Of a stretch of DNA of 64,000 bases, positions 14,705 through 23,427 are shown piece after piece. Both the position numbers and the translations under genes were made by a program. The notes below the pieces were generated by a model. The model saw nothing but the letters and a program-made list of their open reading frames with translations, ran no database searches and was not told where the DNA came from. Each line of letters starts with the position of its first letter. Position 1 is the first letter of the stretch. This DNA is from Rhizobium sullae. GTDB taxonomy: Bacteria > Pseudomonadota > Alphaproteobacteria > Rhizobiales > Rhizobiaceae. Location: positions 1-64,000 of the forward strand of contig NZ_FWER01000027.1 in NCBI RefSeq assembly GCF_900169785.1, in the 5' to 3' direction.

Positions 14705-16444
14705 TCACTGATGCCATTTGACGAGCGGCTGATAGTGATGCGGCTGGCGCATAACGACCAGGTCCTTGCGCCGGACGATATTCGTCGGATACGGAGTATC
14801 GAGATTGGTGGTGTCGACGGTTGCCGCAGCAATCCCGTCCTCGTCGAGAATCGCAGATTCCTGGCGCGGAAAGGCAAAGGAATCCGGCCCGAACACCGCA
14901 CTCTTGCCTTGGTATCCCCGGGCCGTATCCAGCACATTGGCGAAGGCGAAATAGACGTTGTTCTCGCCGCCGCGCACGCGCAACGCATGCCAGTGATAGG
15001 GGTCGGAACCCTTGGGGATCGGATAGTTGTGGGGGATTTTCGTGCCGCCATGGCTGCCGGTGAAGGTGCCGGCAATGGCCGATGGGCAGACCACCACGTC
15101 GCATCCCATCAGCGAGAGCGAACGGATAGCTTCCGGGTACAGCGCGTCATGGCCGACCGCGAGCCCGACGCGGCCGATGGCGAGATCGTAGACCTTCCAT
15201 TCGTCGCCAGCCGTCGCCCAGGCGTCGGCAATGCCGAGGTGCGTCTTGCGGTAGCTTCCCACAAGTCCCTCGGGGCCAGCGAGAACCGCGCTGTTATAGA
15301 CCTTGTCTCCATCCGCTTCGGCAAATCCGGCGACAAGATAGAAGCCGAGCTTCATTGCCAGACGAACGAAGGCGGATACCGTCGGGCCCGAGAGTGGCTC
15401 CGCTCGGGTTTGAGGTGCCTCCAGTCCGGTCAGCGACAGTTCCGGGAAAACCAGAATGTCCGGCGCTGTCGTCGTCTTCGCCTCGGCTGCTAGATCGGCA
15501 ATTCGGGCAAGATTGTCGGCGATGACGCAGGACGGGGCGAACTGGGCGACCGCGGCGCGCGATGCGCGTCCGCGCGGGATCGGCTGGTAGCCATAGAGAC
15601 GGAAGTAGTCGCCCGGATTCCAGGTGAAGCTGTTGGTCATCATGTTCATATAGAGTTCGGGCCGGCGGGACTTGAACACCGGTTCCGACAGCACCTCGCG
15701 GCGGCGGGCACGGGCGAGATCGACCGTGCCATAGGCTATCCCGTCGCCCGTATCGATAGATGCGGCCACCCTGCCATCGGGTTCGATCACGCAGCTTCCA
15801 CCGGAAAACTGCACGGTTCTCTCCAATCCCCAACGGTTGCTTTCGATGACGTAGCAGGCGTTTTCGAAAGCGCGGTTGATCCAGTAGGGTGCAGGCGTGC
15901 GCTCCTGCAGCCAGTTGGAGATGTGGCAAATGATGTCGGCACCCGCCAGAGCTTCCAGTCGCGCCGTCTCGAAGAAGTGCAGATCCATGCAGACCAGCAT
16001 GGAGATCCGGCCGATTTCCGTTTCGAAAACCTCGTGGACGATGTCGCCATTGGCAGCCCATTTCGGCTCCGCGATATAGGGATGCGACTTGCGGTGCCGG
16101 CCAACGATACCCTCAGGGCCGATCAGGACAGCGGTATTATAATAGAGTTCGCTCGAAGGATCGACTTCCGGCATGCCGACGACGATATAGCAGCGGTGTT
16201 TGCTGGCAATGGCCTGGAAAACATCCGTGGTCGGTCCGGGGATTGCCTCGACGAAAGGTTTCACTTCGGCCCTGTCGAACCAGCAATAGCCGGTCGTGCC
16301 CATTTCGGGGGTGACAATCAGGCGTGCGCCTGCCTCCGCCGCCTCCTCGCAAAGAGCCGCCAGCCGGCTGATATTTCGCGCTTTTTCGAACATGGTCGGT
16401 TCGAACTGAATGGTGGCGGCGGTGTAGTTTTGTGTCGATGTCAT
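14705..16444 (-). CDS. Tandem nitrilase-superfamily amidohydrolase with one degenerate domain
   Basis: A 579-aa protein made of two carbon-nitrogen hydrolase domains. Domain 1 (about 5-280) has the full catalytic triad Glu47 (VTPEMGTTGY), Lys119 (GRHRKSHPY) and Cys152 (MLVCMDLHF). Domain 2 (about 295-575) keeps Glu335 (LVFPELSLTG) and Lys400 (SYRKTHLG), but the nucleophile position is Gly431 (VGLAVGHDALYPE), so it cannot form the thioester intermediate. A start at 16456 is also possible. It lies between urtE and the Fe-ADH. An amide, ureide or nitrile imported by the adjacent transporter is the likely substrate. The class is firm, the exact reaction unknown. Confidence 0.87.
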   Translation of the reverse strand: MTSTQNYTAATIQFEPTMFEKARNISRLAALCEEAAEAGARLIVTPEMGTTGYCWFDRAEVKPFVEAIPGPTTDVFQAIASKHRCYIVVGMPEVDPSSELYYNTAVLIGPEGIVGRHRKSHPYIAEPKWAANGDIVHEVFETEIGRISMLVCMDLHFFETARLEALAGADIICHISNWLQERTPAPYWINRAFENACYVIESNRWGLERTVQFSGGSCVIEPDGRVAASIDTGDGIAYGTVDLARARRREVLSEPVFKSRRPELYMNMMTNSFTWNPGDYFRLYGYQPIPRGRASRAAVAQFAPSCVIADNLARIADLAAEAKTTTAPDILVFPELSLTGLEAPQTRAEPLSGPTVSAFVRLAMKLGFYLVAGFAEADGDKVYNSAVLAGPEGLVGSYRKTHLGIADAWATAGDEWKVYDLAIGRVGLAVGHDALYPEAIRSLSLMGCDVVVCPSAIAGTFTGSHGGTKIPHNYPIPKGSDPYHWHALRVRGGENNVYFAFANVLDTARGYQGKSAVFGPDSFAFPRQESAILDEDGIAAATVDTTNLDTPYPTNIVRRKDLVVMRQPHHYQPLVKWHQ

Positions 16445-16484
16445 TGTTGTTCCCATTGTCTCTATGAAAGGATGCCCGGCTGTT

Positions 16485-17180
16485 TCAGACAGCCATATGC
16501 CGATGAACAAGCGCGTCGGAGAGCGCGTCGATCGCGCCAGCCGCGACCACACGTCCTTTCTCCAGCATCGCGAACTGGTGGGACGCGTGCCGCGCAAAGG
16601 CGACGTTTTGCTCGACAAGGACGATCGTCATGCCGATCTCGCGATTGAGCCGGATGATGATCTTTTCGATCTCCTCGACGATGGATGGCTGAATACCTTC
16701 GTTGGGTTCATCGAGAAGAAGCACCTTGGGGTCGGCGGCAAGCGCGCGGGCGATGGCAAGCTGCTGTTGCTGACCGCCCGAAAGCACGCCGCCCGGTCGA
16801 TCGAGGTTGGCCATCAGGTACGGAAAAAGCTCCGGCACCAGCGCTGGAATTTCGCGTTTGCCATCGGTTCGCGCAAAGGCGCCCATCAGGATGTTCTCGC
16901 GGATGGTGAAATCGGGAATGATCTCCCTGCCTTGCGGGACGTAGGCGATGCCGGCCCTTGCCCTTTCATGCGTCGGGGATGCGGCCATGTCCCTTTCCTG
17001 AAGACGCATCTCGCCCGTCATGCGGTCGGTCAATGCCATCAGGGTTTTCAACAGCGTCGTCTTGCCGGTGCCGTTGCGGCCGAGAATGCTCGTCACCTTC
17101 CCGGCCGGAACATCGAGCGTGACGCCGTGCAGGATATGGCTGCGGCCGTAATAGCTGTGCACGTCTTTCAACGACAGCAT
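16485..17180 (-). CDS. urtE: Urea/amide-type ABC transporter ATP-binding protein UrtE
   Basis: A 231-aa LivF-like ATPase. It has Walker A GRNGTGKTT, signature LSGGQQQQLAIARAL, Walker B LLLDEP followed by NEGIQPSIVEEI, a phrase characteristic of UrtE rather than LivF, and switch segment VLVEQN. Its ATG overlaps the urtD stop. With UrtD it drives an importer for urea, short amides or related compounds. Subfamily placement rests on the EGIQPS motif and on gene order. Confidence 0.88.
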   Translation of the reverse strand: MLSLKDVHSYYGRSHILHGVTLDVPAGKVTSILGRNGTGKTTLLKTLMALTDRMTGEMRLQERDMAASPTHERARAGIAYVPQGREIIPDFTIRENILMGAFARTDGKREIPALVPELFPYLMANLDRPGGVLSGGQQQQLAIARALAADPKVLLLDEPNEGIQPSIVEEIEKIIIRLNREIGMTIVLVEQNVAFARHASHQFAMLEKGRVVAAGAIDALSDALVHRHMAV

Positions 17181-17929
17181 CAGGATATTCCTTTCGAACC
17201 GAGATAGGCTTCACGGACTTTCAGGTTGCGCTCGATATCCTTGACACTTCCTTCCGCCAGAACCTCTCCGAGATGGAGAACGGTGATGCGCTCGGCGATT
17301 TCGCGGACGAACCCCATGTCGTGTTCGACGACGAGGATCGTATGGCGACCTTTGAGATTGTTGATGATCTGGGCCGTCTTGCGGGTTTCCGCCTGGGTCA
17401 TGCCGGCCGTCGGCTCGTCGAGCAGAACCACCTTGGGATCTTGGACGATGAGCATGCCGAGCTCCAGCCACTGCGTCTGGCCATGGCTGAGATAGGCGGC
17501 CATCACGTCCTGCTCGGCCTCGAGGCCGATGAGCGCAAGGACGTCGTCGACGCGGGTTGCCTCCGCACGCGAAAAGCCGAAGCGAAGATTGGCGAACACC
17601 GACGGATTGCGGCAATTGGCGACCTGCAGATTCTGCCGCACGGTAAGGTCGCGAAAGACGCTGGGGATCTGGAATTTCCGGCCAATTCCCGCGCGTGCGA
17701 TACGGTGCTCGGGCCAGTTTGTGATCTCGGTGTCGTAGACGAAGACCTTGCCCTGCGTGCTTTGGGTCTTGCCGCTGACCAGATCCATCAAGGTTGTCTT
17801 GCCGGCCCCGTTTGCGCCGAGCAGCACCCGCAATTCGCCGTCAAAGACGGTGATGCTGACATTGTTGACGGCGCGGAAGCCGCCGAAATCGACGCTAAGA
17901 CCGTCGATGGTCAATGCGATGGCGCTCAT
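17180..17929 (-). CDS. urtD: Urea/amide-type ABC transporter ATP-binding protein UrtD
   Basis: A 249-aa LivG-like ATPase with Walker A GANGAGKTT, the UrtD-type segment GIGRKFQIPSVFRDLTVRQN, signature LSHGQTQWLELGM (diverged from LSGGQ, as usual for UrtD), Walker B VVLLDEPTAGMT and switch VVEHDM. ATG 17929 is used; the longer frame is a shadow of urtC. It overlaps urtE and follows urtC after one base. Confidence 0.88.
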   Translation of the reverse strand: MSAIALTIDGLSVDFGGFRAVNNVSITVFDGELRVLLGANGAGKTTLMDLVSGKTQSTQGKVFVYDTEITNWPEHRIARAGIGRKFQIPSVFRDLTVRQNLQVANCRNPSVFANLRFGFSRAEATRVDDVLALIGLEAEQDVMAAYLSHGQTQWLELGMLIVQDPKVVLLDEPTAGMTQAETRKTAQIINNLKGRHTILVVEHDMGFVREIAERITVLHLGEVLAEGSVKDIERNLKVREAYLGSKGIS

Positions 17930-17930
17930 A

Positions 17931-19070
17931 TCACAATGCCTCGCTTTGCTGCTGTAAGGCCGGAAAGTCCTCGCTTGGTTTGCGCCTCCGGACGAACCAC
18001 CGCAGCACATCGTGCGCAAGACCGCCAAGGCCGCGCGGCATGAACAGCACGACCAGCACGAAGATGAGACCGATGATCGCCTTCCATGCCTCGACCAGCG
18101 CTTCTGTTTCGCTGACCTCCGCTTCGATCATGTTGATCAGGATCGCACCGATGCAGGCGCCAAGCAGGGACGAGCGGCCGCCGACGGCAGCCCAGACGAC
18201 CATCGTCACGGAGAAGGACAGATCCATGAATGTCGGCGAGGCAAACTCCGCGACGACCACATAGAGCATTCCGGCAACGCCGGCGATCCCCGCCGAAATG
18301 ACAAAGAAGAACACCTGGTAGAGCGAGACGTCGAAGCCGAGATACCGGGCGCGAACATGATCGTCGCGGATCGCCTGCAGGATCATGCCCGCGCGGGTTT
18401 CGACGATAAGACGGGCACCGATGAGGGTCAGCGACAGGCATACGGCACACAGATAATAGGTCGCCCTGCTGTAGGGATCGAATTCGATGCCGCCGATCGT
18501 CAGCCAGCCAAGATCCGTCAGGCCGTTGAAGCCGTTTGTGATCGGTTGCGCATCGACCATGACGAGACGGACGAGAAGAACGAGCGCCAGCGTGATGATC
18601 GAGACGAAAACGCCGGAAATGCGCTTGCGGAAAACAAGCATGCCGAGTGCGCCGGCAATCACCACCGGAAGCACAATGCCGAGCACGAGACCAACGGACT
18701 GGCTTTGAAAGGGAAGCCAGAGGAAGGAGCCCTTGTTGATGCAGCAAAGCTCCGTCGGAGCGCCGGGTTCGGCATTCCAGAGCATGAAATCCGGAACCGG
18801 CCTGTCAGAGCCCTGTTGGAGACTGGTCGGGCTCGACAGCTTGAGCGACATAGCGAGCATGTATGCGCCAAGACCGAAAAACAGTCCCTGGCCGAGATTG
18901 AGAATGCCGGCATATCCCCAGGTGAGCCCGATGGCGACGCCCAGCATGCCGTAGACCAGGTACTTCGAAATGCGATTCAGCCAGAATTCGTCGCCGAAAA
19001 CAGGCGCTGCAAAGATCACCGCGATGAAAAGCACGTAGGCGGCGATCTGGAATTTCCGTTCGATGCTCAT
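17931..19070 (-). CDS. urtC: Urea/amide-type ABC transporter permease UrtC
   Basis: A 379-aa LivM-like permease with about ten hydrophobic segments. The region GLTWGYAGILNLGQGLFFGLGAY is diagnostic of branched-chain/urea permeases, and the AIRDDHVRARYLGFDV segment is the ATPase-coupling loop. A Cys- and Pro-containing insertion (about 100-130, including PGAPTELCCINKGSF) lies between early helices, as in other UrtC proteins. ATG 19070 follows urtB after one base. Confidence 0.9.
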   Translation of the reverse strand: MSIERKFQIAAYVLFIAVIFAAPVFGDEFWLNRISKYLVYGMLGVAIGLTWGYAGILNLGQGLFFGLGAYMLAMSLKLSSPTSLQQGSDRPVPDFMLWNAEPGAPTELCCINKGSFLWLPFQSQSVGLVLGIVLPVVIAGALGMLVFRKRISGVFVSIITLALVLLVRLVMVDAQPITNGFNGLTDLGWLTIGGIEFDPYSRATYYLCAVCLSLTLIGARLIVETRAGMILQAIRDDHVRARYLGFDVSLYQVFFFVISAGIAGVAGMLYVVVAEFASPTFMDLSFSVTMVVWAAVGGRSSLLGACIGAILINMIEAEVSETEALVEAWKAIIGLIFVLVVLFMPRGLGGLAHDVLRWFVRRRKPSEDFPALQQQSEAL

Positions 19071-19071
19071 G

Positions 19072-19965
19072 TCAACGTCCCTTAAACGAGAACAGCCCGC
19101 TGGGCTTGACGAGAATGACGAGGATGACGACGCCGAACACAACGGCACGCGCCAGAATGTCGTTCGTGCCGATGGCCACCAGCGCGTTGATCTCTCCAAG
19201 CAGGCCCGAGGACAGGATGGTGCCGAAAAGGCTGCCGACCCCGCCGGTCACTACGACCATGAAGCCGTCGACGACCATCGTCGTGCCCATATCGGGAAAG
19301 ACGGTCTTGAAGCCGGACATCATCACGCCGGCGACGCCGGCAAGGCCGGAACCGAAAGCAAAAGTCATGGCGTTGACGCGTTTCACGTCGATACCGCAGG
19401 CTCCAGCCATTTTCGGATTTCGGATGATGGCGCGAACCTGCATGCCCGCCGCCGTCCGGTAGAGAATGAACCATGTTGCCAGCGTCAGCGCGGCGGTAAC
19501 AGCGATGATGAAGGTGCGGTAGGCGTTGATGTCCGCGCCGGCGAGCCTGAACGTGCCCTGAAGGTAGGCAGGCACCGCGACGTTCTGCAGGCCGGCCCCC
19601 AGACCTTCGACATGAAAGCCAAAAAAGGACAGGCCGAATTCGAGCCGCACGGCCTGCTGCAAAAGGATGGCAATGCCCCAGGTGGCGAGAAGCGTGTCCA
19701 GGAGACGACCGTAGAGCCGGCGGACGACCACCCGCTCGATCAGCAGGCCGAGCAGGGCCGTCACGACGAAGGCCAGAGGGATGGCGAGCAGAAGGCTTGC
19801 TTTCAGCCAGATGCCGGATAGGACGGCGACGTAGGCGCCGATCATCACCATCTCTCCATGGGCCATATTGATGACGCCCATGGCGCCGTAGGTGATGGCA
19901 AGGCCGAGCGCCACCAAAAGGAGGATCGAGCCGAGACTGAGGCCGATAAAGAGAATGTCGAGCAT
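19072..19965 (-). CDS. urtB: Urea/amide-type ABC transporter permease UrtB
   Basis: A 297-aa LivH-like permease with about eight hydrophobic segments. It shows the family-specific GAMGVINMAHGEMVMIGAY and the coupling segment VRAIIRNPKMAGACGIDVKRVN. The ATG at 19965 gives the usual length; the longer frame upstream enters the intergenic region after urtA. It forms the channel with UrtC. The 141-base gap to urtA may allow binding-protein excess. Confidence 0.9.
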   Translation of the reverse strand: MLDILFIGLSLGSILLLVALGLAITYGAMGVINMAHGEMVMIGAYVAVLSGIWLKASLLLAIPLAFVVTALLGLLIERVVVRRLYGRLLDTLLATWGIAILLQQAVRLEFGLSFFGFHVEGLGAGLQNVAVPAYLQGTFRLAGADINAYRTFIIAVTAALTLATWFILYRTAAGMQVRAIIRNPKMAGACGIDVKRVNAMTFAFGSGLAGVAGVMMSGFKTVFPDMGTTMVVDGFMVVVTGGVGSLFGTILSSGLLGEINALVAIGTNDILARAVVFGVVILVILVKPSGLFSFKGR

Positions 19966-20106
19966 AACGCCACCGTTCGTGAGAAGGGCGGGCCGGGACT
20001 TCCTGCCCGTTGCCCGTCCTGAACGCAGGATGGCAGCTTGCGGAAGAAAGGGGAGGCCGGCCTTGCCGAGACATGATCCCGCCATCCATTGATGGCGGGA
20101 CGACGG

Positions 20107-21357
20107 TCAGCCCTTGAGCTTTGTGGTGTCGAGACCGTTGCTGGTGCAGAAGAGATTGCTCTCCGTCTCGCCATAGGCCGAATAGGGCAGAGGCTTGATC
20201 GGTGCCGGGTAGGCGTTCACAACCTTGCTCTGGCCGTCCGCCTGCCATTGCCCGATGCGCGGCGTCAGCCAGCAATGCAGGTTGTCGGGGTCGGTGGTCA
20301 CCTTGCCGCCTGGCGCTTCATAGGTTTGGCCGCGAATGCCGGCCCTGATCGCATCAGCCGAAAGATCGCCGGATTTTTCGACGGCCTGTTTCCACAAAAA
20401 GACCTCGAAATAGGCTGCTTCGAGCGAATGGTATGTAACAGCCTTCGGATCGTTGACGAACGTCCTGAAGCGGTCGATGAAGCTCTTGTTTGCCGGCGTG
20501 TCGATCGACATGAAATAGGGGAAAGAGGTGTAGCTGCCGGCGGCATATTCGGCACCCATCGCCGCGATCTCGATTTCGGAGGTAACGGTCGCGCAGATAG
20601 GCAGAACCTCCTGCGAGAGCCCCTGGTTCTTGAACTCGCGGTAGAAGGCGATGATGGAGTCGCCGACAACGTTGGACAGAACCACGTCGGCGCCGGACTC
20701 CTTGATCTTGCTGACCATAACGGCCCATTCCGAATGGCCAAGCTCCAGATATTCGTCCGCCACCCATTCGGCACCGGCCGCCTCGATCAGCTTCTTGGAA
20801 ACCTTCGCCATTTCGCGCGGATAGACATAATTCGAACCGACGATAAAGAATTTCTTCTTGCCCAGTTTCTCGACGATCCAGGGAATGTAGTTGGAGAGTT
20901 GCTGGTTCGGAACGGCGCCGGAATAGACGACGTTGCGTGAGCACTCGAAGCCTTCGTAATGCGTCTGGTAGAACAACATCGCGCCGCGCCGCTCGAAGAT
21001 CGGCAGCACGGCCTTGCGGCTGGCCGAGGTATGGCAGCCGAACACGGTGGAAATCTTGTCCTTGAGGATCAGTTTCGAGGCTTTCTCACTGAAGGTCTTC
21101 GGATCGGAGGCCCCATCTTCGACGACCACCTCGACCGGACGGCCGAGCACGCCGCCGGCGGCGTTGATTTCTGCCACGGCCATCATCACGCCGTTTGCCA
21201 GAAGCTTTTCGGCAACGGAAAGCCCGCCGGTCTGAGAATAGAGCGCGCCGATCTTGATGGCATCGGCTGCGAAGGCGCGGCTACCCAATGCCGGCAGGGC
21301 GAATGCGGCGGAAGCGGTGGCTGCGGTTTTCAGAAATTCACGTCTGTTGAACACCAT
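20107..21357 (-). CDS. urtA: Urea/amide-type periplasmic binding protein UrtA
   Basis: A 416-aa type I periplasmic-binding-fold protein. The N-terminus FNRREFLKTAATASAAFALP is a twin-arginine signal with an AFA cleavage site. The mature part begins AIKIGALYSQTGGLSVAEKL. It is homologous over its length to the cytoplasmic sensor AmiC-like protein at 22228 (shared VFGCH, STRKAVLP/SRKAVLP, LFYxTxYEGFE and SNYVYP), so sensor and transporter probably bind the same ligand class. The family includes UrtA (urea) and FmdD (formamide/short amides). It is the first structural gene behind the leader terminator at 21464-21498. Confidence 0.88.
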   Translation of the reverse strand: MVFNRREFLKTAATASAAFALPALGSRAFAADAIKIGALYSQTGGLSVAEKLLANGVMMAVAEINAAGGVLGRPVEVVVEDGASDPKTFSEKASKLILKDKISTVFGCHTSASRKAVLPIFERRGAMLFYQTHYEGFECSRNVVYSGAVPNQQLSNYIPWIVEKLGKKKFFIVGSNYVYPREMAKVSKKLIEAAGAEWVADEYLELGHSEWAVMVSKIKESGADVVLSNVVGDSIIAFYREFKNQGLSQEVLPICATVTSEIEIAAMGAEYAAGSYTSFPYFMSIDTPANKSFIDRFRTFVNDPKAVTYHSLEAAYFEVFLWKQAVEKSGDLSADAIRAGIRGQTYEAPGGKVTTDPDNLHCWLTPRIGQWQADGQSKVVNAYPAPIKPLPYSAYGETESNLFCTSNGLDTTKLKG

Positions 21358-21463
21358 CTTGGTTCCCCTTTTTTTGAGTGGCGCGCACGGCGGCACGGCC
21401 CGCCGAACGGCGAGGCTTTCATGCCGGAAATAAGTAGAGAACTGACGTCACTGTCAGCAGACA

Positions 21464-21498
21464 ACAAAAAACCCGCGAGGCTTGTCACAGCCTGCGGG
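21464..21498 (-). terminator. Leader terminator between amiR and urtA
   Basis: On the minus strand CCCGC-AGGCT pairs with AGCCT-C-GCGGG around a short loop (21472-21498), followed by a run of T (21464-21471). It stands 107 bases before urtA in an operon context, so it is best read as an attenuator that AmiR overcomes. Confidence 0.72.
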
Positions 21499-21508
21499 CA
21501 TCCTTGCC
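21497..21508 (-). promoter_or_regulatory. Candidate ANTAR hairpin overlapping the terminator
   Basis: Minus strand GGC-AAGGAT-GCC: a hexaloop with A at position 1 and G at position 4, the signature recognised by ANTAR proteins. Its 3' arm shares two bases with the terminator stem, so the structures exclude each other. The stem is only three pairs, so this is tentative. Confidence 0.4.
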
Positions 21509-21542
21509 ATCACCGCATCACGGCTGCGCCGCGTGCAACAGC

Positions 21543-21600
21543 GGCACATGGCTTCATTAAACGAAGGGATGTGCCGAAGGTGTTTTCATCCGAAACACCT
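21543..21600 (-). promoter_or_regulatory. Two further leader hairpins after amiR
   Basis: On the minus strand, AGGTGTTT pairs with AAACACCT at 21578-21600, beginning just after the amiR stop. GGCACAT pairs with ATGTGCC, with an inner CTTC/GAAG stem, at 21543-21575. Neither has a T-run. They may stabilise the amiC-amiR mRNA or form part of the antitermination structure. Confidence 0.5.
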
Positions 21601-21606
21601 AAAAAA

Positions 21607-22215
21607 CTAATCATGTTTTCGGGGCGGGCGCAAGAGCTGTTCGGCGTTGATAATCGAATTGGCGATTTCGTCGATCGGCACGCGCCGGGTCATCGCCTGC
21701 TCGCGCATTTCGCGGTACGCCTCATTCTCACTGGTGCCGCGGTTGGCCATCAGAATGGCTTTTGCCCGTGCCAATTTCTGGTCACCCAGAACCTTGCGCT
21801 TGTACTTGCGTGCTTCCTTGACAAGCTTCTGGCGTTCGAGCCAAAGGTTGCGGGCGATGGCCAGATTGGTCAGGAGGCCGAAGGGTTTGATTGGTCTCTC
21901 GACGATGGCGAGCGCCCCGCTTTCCAGCACGATCTGCAACGTCGAGGGGTTTTCGTAACCGACGATGGCAAGCATGGTCGGGGCCGGGTTGGGAAAGGAC
22001 TTCAGGAGGCGCTCGATTTCCGGTCTCGCCTCATCCTCGATGGCAAGGAAGACGACATCCGTGCCGTGTGGCAATTCGGCTGGCACCGGCCAGAGGCAAT
22101 TGACCATGCAACCGATACGGCGCAGATGATCCACGAGAAAATCTCCCTCGGATGTCCGAGGGTGGATGACTAGAACCTTGAGATCCCGTAAATCTCTGAG
22201 AAGGGCGAACGACAT
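21607..22215 (-). CDS. amiR: ANTAR-domain RNA-binding antiterminator AmiR
   Basis: A 202-aa AmiR/NasT-type protein. The N-terminal pseudo-receiver (about 10-125) lacks the phosphoacceptor pattern of true response regulators. A coiled-coil linker (about 125-150, KLVKEARKYKRKVLGDQ) leads to the C-terminal ANTAR domain (KLARAKAILMANRGTSENEAYREMRE). ANTAR proteins bind paired hairpins in leader RNA and prevent termination. It is encoded 12 bases after amiC, as in the Pseudomonas amidase operon, where AmiC sequesters AmiR until amide binds. Two leader terminators with candidate ANTAR hairpins flank amiC-amiR. Confidence 0.9.
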   Translation of the reverse strand: MSFALLRDLRDLKVLVIHPRTSEGDFLVDHLRRIGCMVNCLWPVPAELPHGTDVVFLAIEDEARPEIERLLKSFPNPAPTMLAIVGYENPSTLQIVLESGALAIVERPIKPFGLLTNLAIARNLWLERQKLVKEARKYKRKVLGDQKLARAKAILMANRGTSENEAYREMREQAMTRRVPIDEIANSIINAEQLLRPPRKHD

Positions 22216-22227
22216 CTTCGCTCCCTC

Positions 22228-23379
22228 TCAAATCTGGACGTGGTGCGGGGAGGGCTGTGTGAAGTCCGGGCGATATTCACGCATGAACGGATCGGGCGCG
22301 ACCCTGAGAGAGGGATCGTAGACGATGTCATACCCGCCCTGAGCATTCACCCTGGCCACTCTTGGCCACAGATGCGTGTGGTTCGTCAGCCGGTCTATCT
22401 TAACTGCCCCCTGCGGTGCATCGTACTCGACGTCGTAAAGAGCCGGCAGAAGCTCCTCGAGCCGATCACCACCGGCGTGCTGCAAAGCCGCCGCATAGAG
22501 ATAAACCTGAAAGTAGGCGGCTTCGGCCGGCGCGGTGGGCGGCATCTGCAGGCCATAGCGCCGTTCGTAAGCGGAAACGAAGGCGCGGGCTCGCGGCGTA
22601 TCCAGGGACGCAAAGAAGGGGGCGGCGGTGATGTGCCCCTCCGCCACCTCCGGCCGCATGCGGATCACGTCGGCCTCGCTGGTCGACTGGCTCGAGATCG
22701 GCATCGTCGCCGCATCGAAACCGGCTTCCTTGAACGCGGTGTAGAAGGGAATGATGCCGTCGCCGACTACGGTCGAATAGATAACGTCCGGCCGGGCCGC
22801 GCGGATATGCCGGATGATTTTGGCGACGTCGTCTGGTTTGAGGTTCAGGGGAACGTACATCTCGTCCAGCACCTGTCCGCCCACCTGAAGAAAGAGGTCG
22901 CTGATCGTCCGGTTGGATTCATAAGGGTAGACATAGTTCGAGCCGACCAGAAAAACCCGCTTTCCGTAGTGCTTGGTCAGGAAGTCGACGAGCTGAACGG
23001 AGTTCTGATTGGGGGCTGCACCCGTATAGATGCAGTGACGGGAGTATTCGAACCCCTCATAGAGCGTCGGGTAGAACAGCAGCGCGTCACGGGCCTCAAT
23101 GACGGGCAGAACGGCTTTGCGGGTGCTCGACATATGGCAACCGAAAACGACCCGGATCCGGTCTTCGTCACACAGCCTGACCGCGAGCTCCTTGTAGAGA
23201 TTGGGCGTCGATTGCGGATCGTAGACGACCGGCTCGATCGCCCGCCCGAGAACGCCTCCCGCTGCGTTGATTTCGTCGATCGCCAGCAAGGTTGCCGCCC
23301 TTTGGGTTTTTTCCACGGCTCCGGTCACACCCGTTTCGGAGAACAGCACGCCGACCCGCCAATTTTCTGATTGTATCAT
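22228..23379 (-). CDS. amiC: Amide-sensing negative regulator AmiC
   Basis: A 383-aa type I periplasmic-binding-fold protein without a signal peptide (starts MIQSENWRVGVLFSETGVTG), so it acts in the cytoplasm. It is closely related to AmiC, the amide sensor that binds AmiR, and to the UrtA-like protein of the same operon. Conserved pocket segments include VVFGCHMSSTRKAVLP, LLFYPTLYEGFEYSRH and GSNYVYPYES. GGTGGG precedes the ATG at 23379. A terminator hairpin (23388-23427) sits directly in front of it, suggesting that the whole operon, including its own regulator, is under antitermination. Confidence 0.88.
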   Translation of the reverse strand: MIQSENWRVGVLFSETGVTGAVEKTQRAATLLAIDEINAAGGVLGRAIEPVVYDPQSTPNLYKELAVRLCDEDRIRVVFGCHMSSTRKAVLPVIEARDALLFYPTLYEGFEYSRHCIYTGAAPNQNSVQLVDFLTKHYGKRVFLVGSNYVYPYESNRTISDLFLQVGGQVLDEMYVPLNLKPDDVAKIIRHIRAARPDVIYSTVVGDGIIPFYTAFKEAGFDAATMPISSQSTSEADVIRMRPEVAEGHITAAPFFASLDTPRARAFVSAYERRYGLQMPPTAPAEAAYFQVYLYAAALQHAGGDRLEELLPALYDVEYDAPQGAVKIDRLTNHTHLWPRVARVNAQGGYDIVYDPSLRVAPDPFMREYRPDFTQPSPHHVQI

Positions 23380-23387
23380 CGCCCACC

Positions 23388-23427
23388 AAAAAATAAAAAA
23401 GCTCCCGCCCGTTTCCGGTCGAGAGCT
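23388..23427 (-). terminator. Leader terminator directly before amiC
   Basis: Minus strand AGCTC...GAGCT with an inner CCG-GAAA-CGG stem (23400-23427), followed by TTTTTT-A-TTTTTT (23388-23400). It ends about 9 bases before the amiC ATG, so termination here would silence the operon. An ANTAR-type hairpin overlaps its 5' arm. Confidence 0.75.

Noticed and set aside
18012-19085. Plus-strand frame of 357 codons opposite urtC
   Set aside because: Asp/Arg/His-rich translation typical of the antisense of a membrane protein; urtC is certain on the other strand.
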